Below, one piece after another: positions 1 through 8,340 of a stretch of DNA of 18,887 nt. This DNA is from DATDIC01 sp963777625 (lineage in GTDB: Bacteria > Pseudomonadota > Alphaproteobacteria > Acetobacterales > Acetobacteraceae). The notes beneath the pieces were generated by a model. The model was not told where the DNA came from. It saw only the letters and a list, made by a program, of their open reading frames with translations, and did no database searches. Position 1 is the stretch's first letter; every line of letters starts with the position of its first letter. The stretch is from positions 1 to 18,887 of the forward strand of contig CAVZRO010000038.1 of assembly GCA_963777625.1 (NCBI GenBank). The letters run 5' to 3'. The translations under genes were made by a program, and so were the position numbers.

Positions 1-2439
1 GTCCGGATTATCGATACCCTGACCGTCTCCGGCCGTGCAGCGATCCTGATGGAGAAGGCTGGCGACCGCACGCTCGCAGAGCGTCTAAGGGGCGACGACA
101 TGCCCTCGCTCGATCTGATGCGGCGGTTTGGCGAAGACCTCCTGCAGGCGCTCAATCATCTCGAAGAACAGGGCGTCGCCCACCGCGATATCAAGCCCGA
201 CAATATCGGAATCGCACCCGCGGGCGGCAGCGGTCGTCTGCGTCTGGTTTTATTTGACTTCTCGCTCACGCGCACTCCGCCTGAAAACATTCAGGCGGGA
301 ACGCGGCCCTATCTCGATCCCTTCCTCGCGCAGCGCCCACAGCGCCGGTGGGACCTGCATGCGGAGAGATATGCGGCCGCAGTTACCCTCCACGAGCTCG
401 TGGCCGGCGTGCCGCCCACCTGGGGCGATGGTGCAACGGAGCCGCTCGTTACTGACGACGAAGCCACCATCGCCACCGATCGCTTCGACCCGACGTTGCG
501 CGAGGGCCTGCGCGACTTCTTCACGAAAGCCCTACGCCGGAACGCGGAGGAGCGGTTTGGCAACGCGGAAGACATGCTCCGGGACTGGAGGCGCGCGTTC
601 GAGCCGCTGGATCGGGGCGCGATCGCCGAAGACAGCATCGAAACGATCGCCCGCCGCCTCGATCGGCGCAGCACTATCGCGGAATTGGGCTACAGCGTCG
701 AAGCGCGGGACGTGCTGGACCGGATGGGTGTCCACACCGTTCAGCAGCTTCTCGCGGTGGATCGCATCCGGTTCCGCTATCTGCGCAGCGTCAGCGACAA
801 GGTGCGCCGCGAAATCCGAGAGCGCGCCAAACGGCTTGCCGAAATCCGGCCCGAGCTCAAGCCGGGCGGATCCGACGATGCCCAGGTCTGGGCCAGTGTG
901 GATCGCCTGGCCGAACTTTTGATCCCCCGCCGGCCCGCGGGCGACGAAACCGCCGAAGACCGGCTGCTTGAGCTCTACCTGGGGCTTGAACCGGCGGACG
1001 GCCCTGTCAGCTGGCCGGTGGCCGGCGACGTCGCGCGCGAGGCCGGGGTTGCCCGCAGCGCGGTCGCCGCGGTGTTGGGCAAGGCGCGGGACCGGTGGCA
1101 CAAGAGCCGGGAGCTCAACGAACTCCGCACCGAACTCGTGACGTTGCTTTCCAGTGCCGGCGGCGTCGCCACCGTGGATGAGCTGGCGGCCTTGCTGTTG
1201 GCCGCACGCGGCTCGGTGGAGGAGTCCGAGACCGACCGCGGCCGACTGGCGCGCGCTGTTCTGCGCGCGGCGGTGGAACTGGAAGCCTCGGCCACCGACA
1301 CCGCGCGCTTTGCCTCCTACGCCGATCAGGTTCCGATCCTTGTGGCGATCAACCCAGAACTGGCGGCGCATGCGGTGACCCTGGCAGCTATCGCTGACCG
1401 CATGGCGCATGAAGACCCCCTCCCCTCACCAGGACGGGTTGAGGAGGAACTTAGCCTAGTCGCGCCACCGGACGGCAGGGCATTGCCGCACGGCCGTGCG
1501 CTTCGGCTGGCGGCCGCCGCGTCGAAGGGGGCCGCGCTCTCCGCCCGGGCCGAGCTATATCCGAAGGGCATGGCGCCTGGCATCGCACTGCGGCTATCTC
1601 TTGGCTCGCTGGCCGGCCCCAGGGTGCTGTCCGAGGAAGCCGTGCGGGAGCGGGTCCGGGGACGGTTCCCGGACGCCGCCCCTTTGCCGCCGCGCCCGGA
1701 GCTTGACCGACTGCTCGACGAAGTCGGCGCTGAACGCATCTGGAGCGACGACGATCCGAATGAGCGCGGCTATGTCAGCCGTATCGTCTCCCCGTCGGGC
1801 TCGGGCAGCCCGTCCGGTCTGTCGCGCTACGGCACGTTGACGGCGGCGCCAATACCAACGCCGGAGGTGCTGGATGCAAGGTCGCTGGAAGAAAAAATCG
1901 CAGGTGCCAGCCGATCCGGGGCGTTTCTGGCGCTGACCGTGGATCCGCGCCGCGCGCCCCGCGCCGAAGCCGAATTGTTACGCCGCTTCGCGCCGCGCGA
2001 GCGGGTGAGCATCGAGGCGCTGCTGCTGCGCGAGATGCGGGCTGAGGCCCAGGCGCGCAAAGTGAAATGGCCGGTGGTGCTGTCTGCGGATGCCGAGGGA
2101 TACGACGGCAAGGGTTTCCGCAATCTGTTGCGGCTGGCGACCAAGGCCGCCGAGCGGGCGCGCACGACGTTGCTGGCATTGGATCGGCCGGCGCTGCTGG
2201 TCAATCCTGGATTGCTTGCGCGCTACGACCTGATGCCAATGCTAACAGACTTGGCGCAAGCCTCCGGCACAAGGGGCGGCCCACCCAGTCTGTGGTTACT
2301 GGTGCCGCAACCGGATGACGGGATGCCGCGGATCGACGATGCGTCCCTGCCGGTCATGTCCGCCGCCAACTGGGCACGACTGACCGACCCTTGGCTTGCC
2401 AACGCCCACCGGGCCGGCGGCGCGCGCAGCGCCGCCTGA
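1..2439 (+). CDS. pglW: PglW, BREX type 2 Ser/Thr kinase-like protein (5' end outside the window)
   Basis: The reading frame is open from base 1, so the first ATG (base 49) is not the real start; 812 residues of the C-terminal part are present. Numbered from base 1, the C-lobe of a Hanks-type kinase is visible: catalytic loop HRDIKPDN at 61-68 (bases 181-204), metal-binding DFS at 86-88 in place of the usual DFG, activation-segment GTRPYLDPF at about 100-108, and the domain ending near residue 200. It is followed by a helix-hairpin-helix-like segment (about 227-278, resembling the RNA polymerase alpha C-terminal domain), then a possible helix-turn-helix (about 338-368) and a long C-terminal region I cannot assign. 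PglW is the kinase component of Pgl/BREX type 2 defence; the identity is supported mainly by pglX, pglY, pglZ, brxD and brxHI following in the expected order. The frame is undamaged, unlike the next three genes. pglX starts 35 bases downstream with no terminator between. Confidence 0.88.
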   Translation, partial: VRIIDTLTVSGRAAILMEKAGDRTLAERLRGDDMPSLDLMRRFGEDLLQALNHLEEQGVAHRDIKPDNIGIAPAGGSGRLRLVLFDFSLTRTPPENIQAGTRPYLDPFLAQRPQRRWDLHAERYAAAVTLHELVAGVPPTWGDGATEPLVTDDEATIATDRFDPTLREGLRDFFTKALRRNAEERFGNAEDMLRDWRRAFEPLDRGAIAEDSIETIARRLDRRSTIAELGYSVEARDVLDRMGVHTVQQLLAVDRIRFRYLRSVSDKVRREIRERAKRLAEIRPELKPGGSDDAQVWASVDRLAELLIPRRPAGDETAEDRLLELYLGLEPADGPVSWPVAGDVAREAGVARSAVAAVLGKARDRWHKSRELNELRTELVTLLSSAGGVATVDELAALLLAARGSVEESETDRGRLARAVLRAAVELEASATDTARFASYADQVPILVAINPELAAHAVTLAAIADRMAHEDPLPSPGRVEEELSLVAPPDGRALPHGRALRLAAAASKGAALSARAELYPKGMAPGIALRLSLGSLAGPRVLSEEAVRERVRGRFPDAAPLPPRPELDRLLDEVGAERIWSDDDPNERGYVSRIVSPSGSGSPSGLSRYGTLTAAPIPTPEVLDARSLEEKIAGASRSGAFLALTVDPRRAPRAEAELLRRFAPRERVSIEALLLREMRAEAQARKVKWPVVLSADAEGYDGKGFRNLLRLATKAAERARTTLLALDRPALLVNPGLLARYDLMPMLTDLAQASGTRGGPPSLWLLVPQPDDGMPRIDDASLPVMSAANWARLTDPWLANAHRAGGARSAA

Positions 2440-2474
2440 CCTTTCACGATTTTTGAGTTCGGATCCCCTCATTC

Positions 2475-3455
2475 ATGATCAACGCCGGCAAACTCCTCGC
2501 TGACCTGAAGCGCCTTCGAAGGGTGCTCGATGCGGATCTGCGCGCGACCCACGCGGCCGGGGCGCAGCGGGACGCTGTGCAGGCCGAGTGGCGAGAGGCT
2601 TTCGATCTCGGCCGGACGCGAGACACCTTCGAGGCGTTCCTCGACGGCGCCTTCGATCAGGCGGTGGTCCATTGGGTGCTCGGCTGCGTTTTCCTGCGCT
2701 TTCTGGAAGACAATCTGCTGGTCGATCGGCCTTTCCTGTCTGGTCCGGGGGAGCGACTGGATTTGGCGAAGGAGCGGCAGGAGGCGCATTTCCGGGCGCG
2801 GCCGCACGACTCGGACACGGAATATCTGCTCGCCACCTTCGGTGAAGCGGCGCGGCTTCCTGGCATGGCCGGACTGTTCGACCCGGCGCACAATCCGCTG
2901 TTCCGCCTGCCGCTGTCCGGCGACGGCGCGATGGCGTTGATCCGCTTCTTTCGCGAGGTGCTGCCGGAGACCGGTGAACTGGCGCACGACTTCACCGATC
3001 CTGACTGGAACACGCGGTTTCTCGGCGATCTGTACCAGGACCTCTCGGAAGAGGCGCGCAAGCGCTACGCGCTGTTGCAGACGCCGGATTTCGTCGAGTC
3101 CTGGATTCTGGACCGGACGCTGGAGCCGGCCATTCGCGAGTTCGGCCACGAGCGCGTGACGATGATCGATCCGGCCTGCGGGTCCGGTCATTTCCTGCTC
3201 GGCGGGTTCGCGCGGCTGTTGCGGGAGTGGCAGCGCTTCGCGCCGGGGCTGCCGCCGGCGGAGCAGGCGCAGCGGGCGCTGGATGCCGTCGCGGGCGTGG
3301 ACCTCAATCCCTTCGCCGTCGAGATCGCGCGGTTTCGCCTGCTGGTGGCGGCGCTGCGCGCGGCGGAGGTGCATCGTCTGGCGGCGGCGCCGGGATTTCG
3401 TGATGCATCTGGCCGCGGGCGACAGCCTGCTGCATGGGCGGCATTTCTTCCGTAA
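2475..3455 (+). CDS. pglX: PglX N-terminal fragment with SAM-binding motif I
   Basis: This is the longest intact piece at the 5' end of pglX. As written it ends at a stop after 326 codons, but only about the first 306 residues are true PglX sequence. Residues 1-230 are the helical N-terminal region that precedes the methyltransferase fold; motif I (DPACGSGHF) is at residues 232-240. An extra G in the GGG at 3392-3394 moves the real coding frame to the next one, so the final 20 or so residues here are out of frame. The ATG at 2475 is chosen for its fit to the family N-terminus; the upstream bases show no strong Shine-Dalgarno. A truncated product with motif I but no NPPY would not methylate DNA. 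Confidence 0.8.
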   Translation: MINAGKLLADLKRLRRVLDADLRATHAAGAQRDAVQAEWREAFDLGRTRDTFEAFLDGAFDQAVVHWVLGCVFLRFLEDNLLVDRPFLSGPGERLDLAKERQEAHFRARPHDSDTEYLLATFGEAARLPGMAGLFDPAHNPLFRLPLSGDGAMALIRFFREVLPETGELAHDFTDPDWNTRFLGDLYQDLSEEARKRYALLQTPDFVESWILDRTLEPAIREFGHERVTMIDPACGSGHFLLGGFARLLREWQRFAPGLPPAEQAQRALDAVAGVDLNPFAVEIARFRLLVAALRAAEVHRLAAAPGFRDASGRGRQPAAWAAFLP

Positions 3456-3906
3456 CGAACTGGGCGGGGCCGCGGAAGGGTTTCGCCGGGTGCTGCGCCA
3501 TCACTACGTCGCGGAAGACACTGCGGAACTCGATCGCATCCTGGGGCGGCAATACCACGCCGTGGTCGGCAACCCGCCTTACATCACGCCGAAAGACGCG
3601 GCGATGCGGGATGCGTACCGCGAGATTTATGACAGTTGCCACATGAAATATGGCTTGGCGGCGCCGTTCATCGAGCGGTTCTTCGATTTGGCGCAGTCAG
3701 GAACGGCCGAGCAGAGCGGCTGGCTTTGTTGGGCTGATCGTCGCCAACAGCTTCATGAAGCGAGAGTTCGGGTCAAGAAGCTGATCGAGGAGGTCCTACC
3801 GCAGCTCGATCTGACTCATGTGGTGGATTGCTCCGGGTGCCTATATTCCGGGCCACGGAACCCCGACCGTATATTATTTGGTCGCAACCAGATGCCAGTC
3901 GTCTAA
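3394..3906 (+). pseudogene. pglX: PglX fragment with catalytic NPPY motif
   Basis: This continues pglX in a different frame from the N-terminal fragment. It reads DFVMHLAAGDSLLHG and reaches NPPYI (bases 3571-3585), the catalytic motif IV of amino-methyltransferases. From 3721 to 3772 the correct sequence (GFVGLIVANSFMKREFG) is in another frame; it returns at 3775 (KKLIEEVLPQLDLTHVVD), leaves again at about 3838 (AYIPGHGTPTV) and returns at about 3872 (ILFGRNQMPVV), before a TAA at 3904-3906. These paired shifts roughly cancel, leaving short garbled stretches in the literal translation. There is no start codon with a ribosome-binding site for this piece. Confidence 0.7.
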
Positions 3907-5352
3907 TGTGGTCCGAACGGTGCGTGGAATCCGCGGTGAAGCCTCCGACGCCCGAAGATCCAGCACATGGAGCTGGTATGGACGGCGATACAGGCGCAAA
4001 CCGATATTGCGCAGATTCGATGAGCGACTTCATCAGCACTGAAGATACGCCGCGAGAACGCTTGCCGGCATCCTTGGAATATGGGCGGTGGTGGCGCGGC
4101 GATGCTGCAGATCACAATTGAGGGTGATCGCTCGACTCTGAGTACCTTCGACCTGAGATCGGTTCAGCAAGTTTCCCTGGAGCCGATGACGTCTTTATAG
4201 CTTCGGCACGCGCATTTTCGAGACTTGGCGTGCCAGGGACATTTGCACGTCCGATCGTGATTGGAGAGGAAGTTCGAGACTATGGCATCAGTCCGGGCCG
4301 ACTGCGCGTTTGCACCCTACGATGCAGACGATCTCGTAGCCGTTACGCTGATCCCGGAGCCGGCGCAAATCATTTATGGCATTATCGGACGACATTGCCG
4401 AATCGAAATCGTTTGGTGGCAGAATCGAAGGCGAACTAGGTGCACCATGATGGTGCTGGTATCGCTGGATTGCGAATCGCTACCGCACGCCCTGAGCATC
4501 GACCTTCGCCTTTGTCGCCACGCATAATCATTTCGTTCTCGATCGAGGCGGCAGGGTTTTCAACCGCACTGCGCCGGTTATCAAACTGTCCACAGATTCA
4601 ACGTGAAGACGAACTACCTCGGCTTGTTAGGTCTGCTGAATTCTTCCACTGCGTGCTTCTGGATGAAGCAGGTATGCCAGAATAAAGGCGGTCAACGGTA
4701 GATAACAGAGGTGCGCGACAGCGAACAGCCGTTGGAGGATTTATATGAATTTAAGCGGCACACGTCTGCAGAAGTTTCCTCTTCGCGATCAAGCCGCCCA
4801 TGGACACTTGCCCGCGATCTGACACCGATGCACAACATCTTGCCGCACATCCTACCGCTCGGCCGAGTCTGCGCCCAAATGCCGTACCGACGCGCGCCGC
4901 GCTGAAGCTGGCCGCGGCGAAATCGCGCAGCCGCAGGTCAATGATCGCGCTGCAGGAGGAACTCGACTGGCGCTGCTACCGCCTATACGGCCTGCACGAG
5001 ACGCCGCCGGAACACCCGGAACCGCCGCCACTGCAACTCGGCGAGCGCGCATTCGAAATCGTCATGGCCCGCCGGATGGCGGCGGGAAGCTGCGAGACGG
5101 CATGGTTCGAGCGCCACGGCTCGACCCCCATCACCGACCTGCCGCCCATTGGCCGGACGACTACCGCGCGCGTCGTCGAACACCGCATCGCGCTGATCGA
5201 GACTGACCCGAACATCGGCCTGATCGAGCGGCCTGAATACAAGCGCCGCTGGTCCATCGAACCCTGGGAGGAGATGGAGCAGGCCGCACTGCGCAACTGG
5301 CTGCTCGACCGGCTGGAATCGCCATCCATCTGGACCACCGGCGACGCGGCTT
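3900..5352 (+). pseudogene. pglX: Indel-riddled middle of pglX (presumed target-recognition region)
   Basis: No single frame is open here for more than a few hundred bases, but PglX-like sequence can be followed across frames. Landmarks: VVRTVRGIRGE (3908), TPEDPAHG (about 3948), LVWTAIQAQTDI (3973), SDFISTEDTPRERL (about 4023), HPWNMGGGGAA (4069), FSRLGVPGTFARPIVIGEEV (about 4218), FVATHNHFVLDRGG (about 4508), LGLLGLLNSSTACFWMKQ (about 4618), GTRLQKFPLRDQAAHG (about 4757), and from about 4930 MIALQEELDWRCYRLYGLH. The frame changes on average every 60-80 bases up to 4.8 kb, then again near 5146, 5172 and 5350. GC over 4081-4800 is about 54% by my count, far below the flanking parts of the gene. 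I see no separate gene in this stretch; the short open frames are pieces of pglX. Confidence 0.75.
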
Positions 5353-6247
5353 GCTCTCCACCAATCAGCTGACCGACCTGCTTCGGCGGGACGCGGATTT
5401 CCTCTCGGTCGCCGCCCTCTACGCCGGCCGAGCGGATGTCAACCTGGAAGCCCTGGTGGCGGAACTGGTCGCCAAGGAATCCGTGCCCTTCCTCGCCGCC
5501 CTGCGCTACGCCGAGACCGGCCTGCGCAAGCGGGCGCAATGGGAAGCGACCTGGGACAAGCAGCGGCGCGAAGACGCGATCGACGCCGAGGTGGTGGCGC
5601 GGCGCGACGCGTTCCGCGCCCAAGCCGAGCGGCGCGCGCAGGAGCAATGGCGGGCCGTCAATCCCCGCCGCCCCGGCGAAGAACCCGAGCCCTACGCGAT
5701 CCGCATGCAGGCCGGCGCGGCACCGGCCGTGGAGCGGCAGATCGACCGGCTGGTCGCGGAGGAGCAGCGCCGGCGCAAGCGCGAGGAGGTCGGCGACATT
5801 CCGGTGCCGCCGAAATACGTCACCAAGGATTTCCAAAGCACGGATTTCTGGCGCCTGCGCGGCGGCCTGGATGTGCCGAAGGAGCGCTTCGTCTCGTTCC
5901 CGCACTGCCAGCGCGATGCCGATGGCAGCCTCGTCATCACCTGGGCCGGCTACAACCATCTCAAGCGCGCCCTGGCGATCGCGGCCTATTACCAGGAACG
6001 CAAGGACAGCGAGGGCTGGCCGGCCGAACGCCTGATGCCTCTGCTCGCCGGCGTGATCGAGTTGGTGCCTTGGCTCCTCCAATGGCACAACGAATACGAC
6101 CCCGACCTGGGCGCCCGCATGGGGGACTATTTCGTGGATTTGGTGCAAACCGAGGCCAGGGCGCTGGGCATGACCGAAGCCGCCGTCGCCGCATGGCCGC
6201 CGCCCGCCACACCCCGTCGCAGCCGCAGCCGGAGGGCCGCCGCATGA
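5351..6247 (+). CDS. pglX: PglX C-terminal fragment
   Basis: This is an undamaged stretch of 298 codons covering the PglX C-terminus. It opens with LSTNQLTDLLRRDADF, continuing the sequence that reads ...SPSIWTTGDA in another frame just upstream; the shift is near 5350. The first codon is an in-frame TTG and is unlikely to be a natural start. The residues are rich in Arg, Glu and Trp, with clusters such as EEQRRRKREEVGDIPVPPKY, and the end is a basic Pro/Arg tail. Its TGA overlaps the ATG of pglY (ATGA at 6244-6247). Alone it has no methyltransferase motif, so it would have no known activity if expressed. Confidence 0.75.
   Translation: MLSTNQLTDLLRRDADFLSVAALYAGRADVNLEALVAELVAKESVPFLAALRYAETGLRKRAQWEATWDKQRREDAIDAEVVARRDAFRAQAERRAQEQWRAVNPRRPGEEPEPYAIRMQAGAAPAVERQIDRLVAEEQRRRKREEVGDIPVPPKYVTKDFQSTDFWRLRGGLDVPKERFVSFPHCQRDADGSLVITWAGYNHLKRALAIAAYYQERKDSEGWPAERLMPLLAGVIELVPWLLQWHNEYDPDLGARMGDYFVDLVQTEARALGMTEAAVAAWPPPATPRRSRSRRAAA
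6231..6236 (+). promoter_or_regulatory. Shine-Dalgarno of pglY
   Basis: GGAGGG lies 7 bases before the ATG at 6244, inside the end of pglX. It fixes the pglY start and supports coupled translation across the ATGA junction. Confidence 0.6.
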
Positions 6248-6402
6248 GCGACTCGCAAGCCCCGCTGCTGCGCGACCTGATCGACATCCCGGAACGGGTG
6301 CATCAGGCGATTTCGTCCTGAAACTGTCGGAAGGCGTGTCGGACGCGCATGCCGCGGAGACGGTGAAAAACTACGTCGTCACCGACCAGCTGCGCGAAGT
6401 CG

Positions 6403-6771
6403 TTCGACGAGGCCTTAGGCTTCATCCAGCGCGCGACCGAAGAACGCAAGAGCGCCGCCTGCTATCTGCACGGCTCGTTCGGCTCCGGCAAGAGCCACTT
6501 CATGGCGGTGCTGAACCTGCTGCTCGCCGGCAACGCCCGTGCCCGCGCGATCCCCGAACTGGCGCCCGTGGTGGACCGCCACAACGCCTGGACCCAGCAG
6601 CGCCGCTTCCTGATGGTGCCCTTCCACATGATCGGCGCGCGGGACGTGGAAAGCGCCATCCTCGGCGGCTACGCCGAGCATGTCCGCCGCATGCATCCCG
6701 AGGCGCCGGTGCCCGGTTTCTACCTCGGCGAACGGCTGTTCGAGGACGCCAAGGCCCAGCGCGCGCATTAG
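6403..6771 (+). pseudogene. pglY: PglY fragment with Walker A
   Basis: In the same frame as the pglY start, but separated from it by about 95 bases that read correctly one frame earlier (DFVLKLSEGVSDAHAAETV at about 6309). It carries the P-loop GSFGSGKSHF and runs to LFEDAKAQRAH before the TAG at 6769. The sequence directly after that stop (GDEAFFARLNQR) continues the same protein in the same frame, so the TAG is a nonsense change rather than another shift. A start at the ATG at 6502 would remove the P-loop. Confidence 0.7.
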
Positions 6772-8340
6772 GGCGACGAGGCGTTCTTCGCCAGGCTCAA
6801 CCAGCGCGCCAACGCTGACAGCGACTGGGGCGATCTCGAAGGCTCCTGGGATGCCGGGTCGTTCGAGTCAGCCATGCTGGAGCCGCCAAGCGGCGAGGAG
6901 CGCCAGCGCCTGGTCGGCGATCTGATCGGCCGGCTCTTCACCGGCTATGCCGACGTGGCAGTCGCGAAGGGCGAGGCCTTCGTCGATATCGACACCGGCC
7001 TGGCGATCATGAGCCACCACGCGCGCGCCCTTGGCTACGACGCGGTGATCCTGTTCCTCGACGAGCTGATCCTGTGGCTGGCGACGCGCGCCGCCGATGT
7101 GAACTTCGTCTCGGCCGAGGGGGCGAAGCTGTCGAAGCTGGTCGAGGCCCAGCGTGCGGACCGGCCTATCCCCATCATCTCCTTCGTCGCCCGCCAGCGC
7201 GACCTGCGCGACCTGGTCGGCGCGCACCAGGCTGGCGCATTGCAGCTCCAGTTTGCCGATACCCTGCGCTACTGGGAGGCGCGGTTCGACCGCATCAACC
7301 TCGAAGACCGCAACCTGCCGCTGATCGCCCAGCGGCGGCTTCTGAAGCCGCGCGACGACGCGGCCGAGATACGGATCGACAACGCCTTCGACGAATTCTT
7401 CAACCGCCGCAAGGAAGTTGTCGAAACGCTGCTCGGCTCGGACGGCGAGCGGACGATGTTCCGGCAGGTCTATCCGTTCAGCCCGGCGCTGGTGCAGGCG
7501 CTGATCGCCGCATCGTCGGTGCTTCAGCGGGAGCGCACGGCGCTGAAGCTGATGCTGACGCTGCTGGTCGAACGGCGGGATGAGCTGCGGCTGGGCAGTC
7601 TGATCCCGGTCGGCGATTTGTGGGACGCGATCTCGACCAGCGACCAGCCGTTCTCCGACGGCATGCGGATCCAGTTCGAGAATGCCCGGAAGCTGTGGAC
7701 ACAGAAGCTGCTGCCGCTGCTGGAGCGGACCCACAGCGTCACCTGGCAAGACATGGCCGAAGGGCGCGCGGACCCGCGCGCCGCGGCCAATTTGCGCAAC
7801 GATGCGCGCCTGCTGAAGACCCTGTTGCTGGCCGCCCTGGTGCCGGAGGTCGAGGCGCTGCGGGCGCTCACGGCGGCGCGGCTGGCGGCGCTGAATCACG
7901 GCAGCGTGGTATCCCCGATTCCGGGACGCGAAGGCGGGGCCGTGCTTGGCAAGCTCCGCACCTGGGCGGCGCAGGTCGGCGAAATCAAGCTGACGGATGA
8001 CACGAACCCGGTCATCTCGCTGCAGATCACCGGCGTGGATGTCGAGCCGATCCTCGCCAACGCCGCGCACTACGACAATGACGGCAATCGCCGCCGCAAG
8101 GTGCGCGATCTGCTGTTCTCCGGCACTGGGCATTGGCGATGCCAACGGCGGCGAGCTGTTGAACGCGCAGGGGTTCATCGAGGTGCCGCATCTGTGGCGC
8201 GGCACGCGACGCCAGGTGGATGTTTGGCTGGAAAGCATCGCCGAGCTTTCGGACGAGCGCTTGCGAGGGCGCGCCGGAACACCGACCCTGCTGCTCGGTC
8301 TGCCCTTCGACGCGAACGGCCGGACGATGGCGGACCATAA
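6772..8340 (+). CDS. pglY: PglY central fragment with Walker B
   Basis: The open frame follows the TAG at 6769 and first offers an ATG at 6874. True PglY sequence continues to about 8121; the last 70 or so residues are out of frame because of an extra base near 8122. It contains YDAVILFLDELILWLATRAA, a Walker B-like segment with acidic DE (7060-7065), followed by VSAEGAKLSKLVEAQ and IISFVARQRDLRDLVGAHQ, regions expected of the AAA-like core of BrxC/PglY ATPases. Without the P-loop half it could not bind ATP normally. Confidence 0.75.
   Translation, partial: GDEAFFARLNQRANADSDWGDLEGSWDAGSFESAMLEPPSGEERQRLVGDLIGRLFTGYADVAVAKGEAFVDIDTGLAIMSHHARALGYDAVILFLDELILWLATRAADVNFVSAEGAKLSKLVEAQRADRPIPIISFVARQRDLRDLVGAHQAGALQLQFADTLRYWEARFDRINLEDRNLPLIAQRRLLKPRDDAAEIRIDNAFDEFFNRRKEVVETLLGSDGERTMFRQVYPFSPALVQALIAASSVLQRERTALKLMLTLLVERRDELRLGSLIPVGDLWDAISTSDQPFSDGMRIQFENARKLWTQKLLPLLERTHSVTWQDMAEGRADPRAAANLRNDARLLKTLLLAALVPEVEALRALTAARLAALNHGSVVSPIPGREGGAVLGKLRTWAAQVGEIKLTDDTNPVISLQITGVDVEPILANAAHYDNDGNRRRKVRDLLFSGTGHWRCQRRRAVERAGVHRGAASVARHATPGGCLAGKHRRAFGRALARARRNTDPAARSALRRERPDDGGP

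Larger units (their letters stand above)
2475..6247 (+). pseudogene. pglX: PglX, BREX type 2 adenine-specific DNA methyltransferase, broken by many frameshifts
   Basis: PglX methylates adenine in a short recognition site and marks host DNA as self; it is also needed for phage exclusion. The span corresponds to about 1,257 codons, the usual size of PglX, and the start MINAGKLLADLK fits the family N-terminus. Methyltransferase motif I, DPACGSGHF, lies at bases 3168-3194 and motif IV, NPPYI, at 3571-3585. The coding signal moves between all three forward frames about twenty times between 3392 and 5352, so no full-length protein can be made. The surviving stretches read like good PglX sequence (for example HPWNMGGGGAA at 4069, FVATHNHFVLDRGG from about 4508, LGLLNSSTACFWMKQ from about 4627), so substitutions are few relative to indels. 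It ends in an ATGA overlap with pglY. Either the sequence here is poor or the gene died recently. Confidence 0.9.

Noticed and set aside
532..1410. Long open frame on the - strand opposite pglW
   Set aside because: It is antisense to a well-supported gene, has no recognisable motif, and long antisense frames are expected in GC-rich coding DNA.
3392..3394. Phase-variable G tract in pglX, as known for the Streptomyces coelicolor Pgl system
   Set aside because: The tract is only three Gs, too short for frequent slippage, and some twenty other shifts follow, so a single switch could not restore the gene.
3900..4900. A cluster of small independent genes in the middle of pglX
   Set aside because: Each short frame contains a segment of PglX in the correct order along the protein, so they are pieces of one gene.
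4976..6148. 390-codon open frame on the - strand opposite pglX
   Set aside because: The sense strand carries clear PglX C-terminal sequence and ends in an operon overlap with pglY; the antisense product is rich in His, Arg and Gly with no domain, as expected of a GC shadow.
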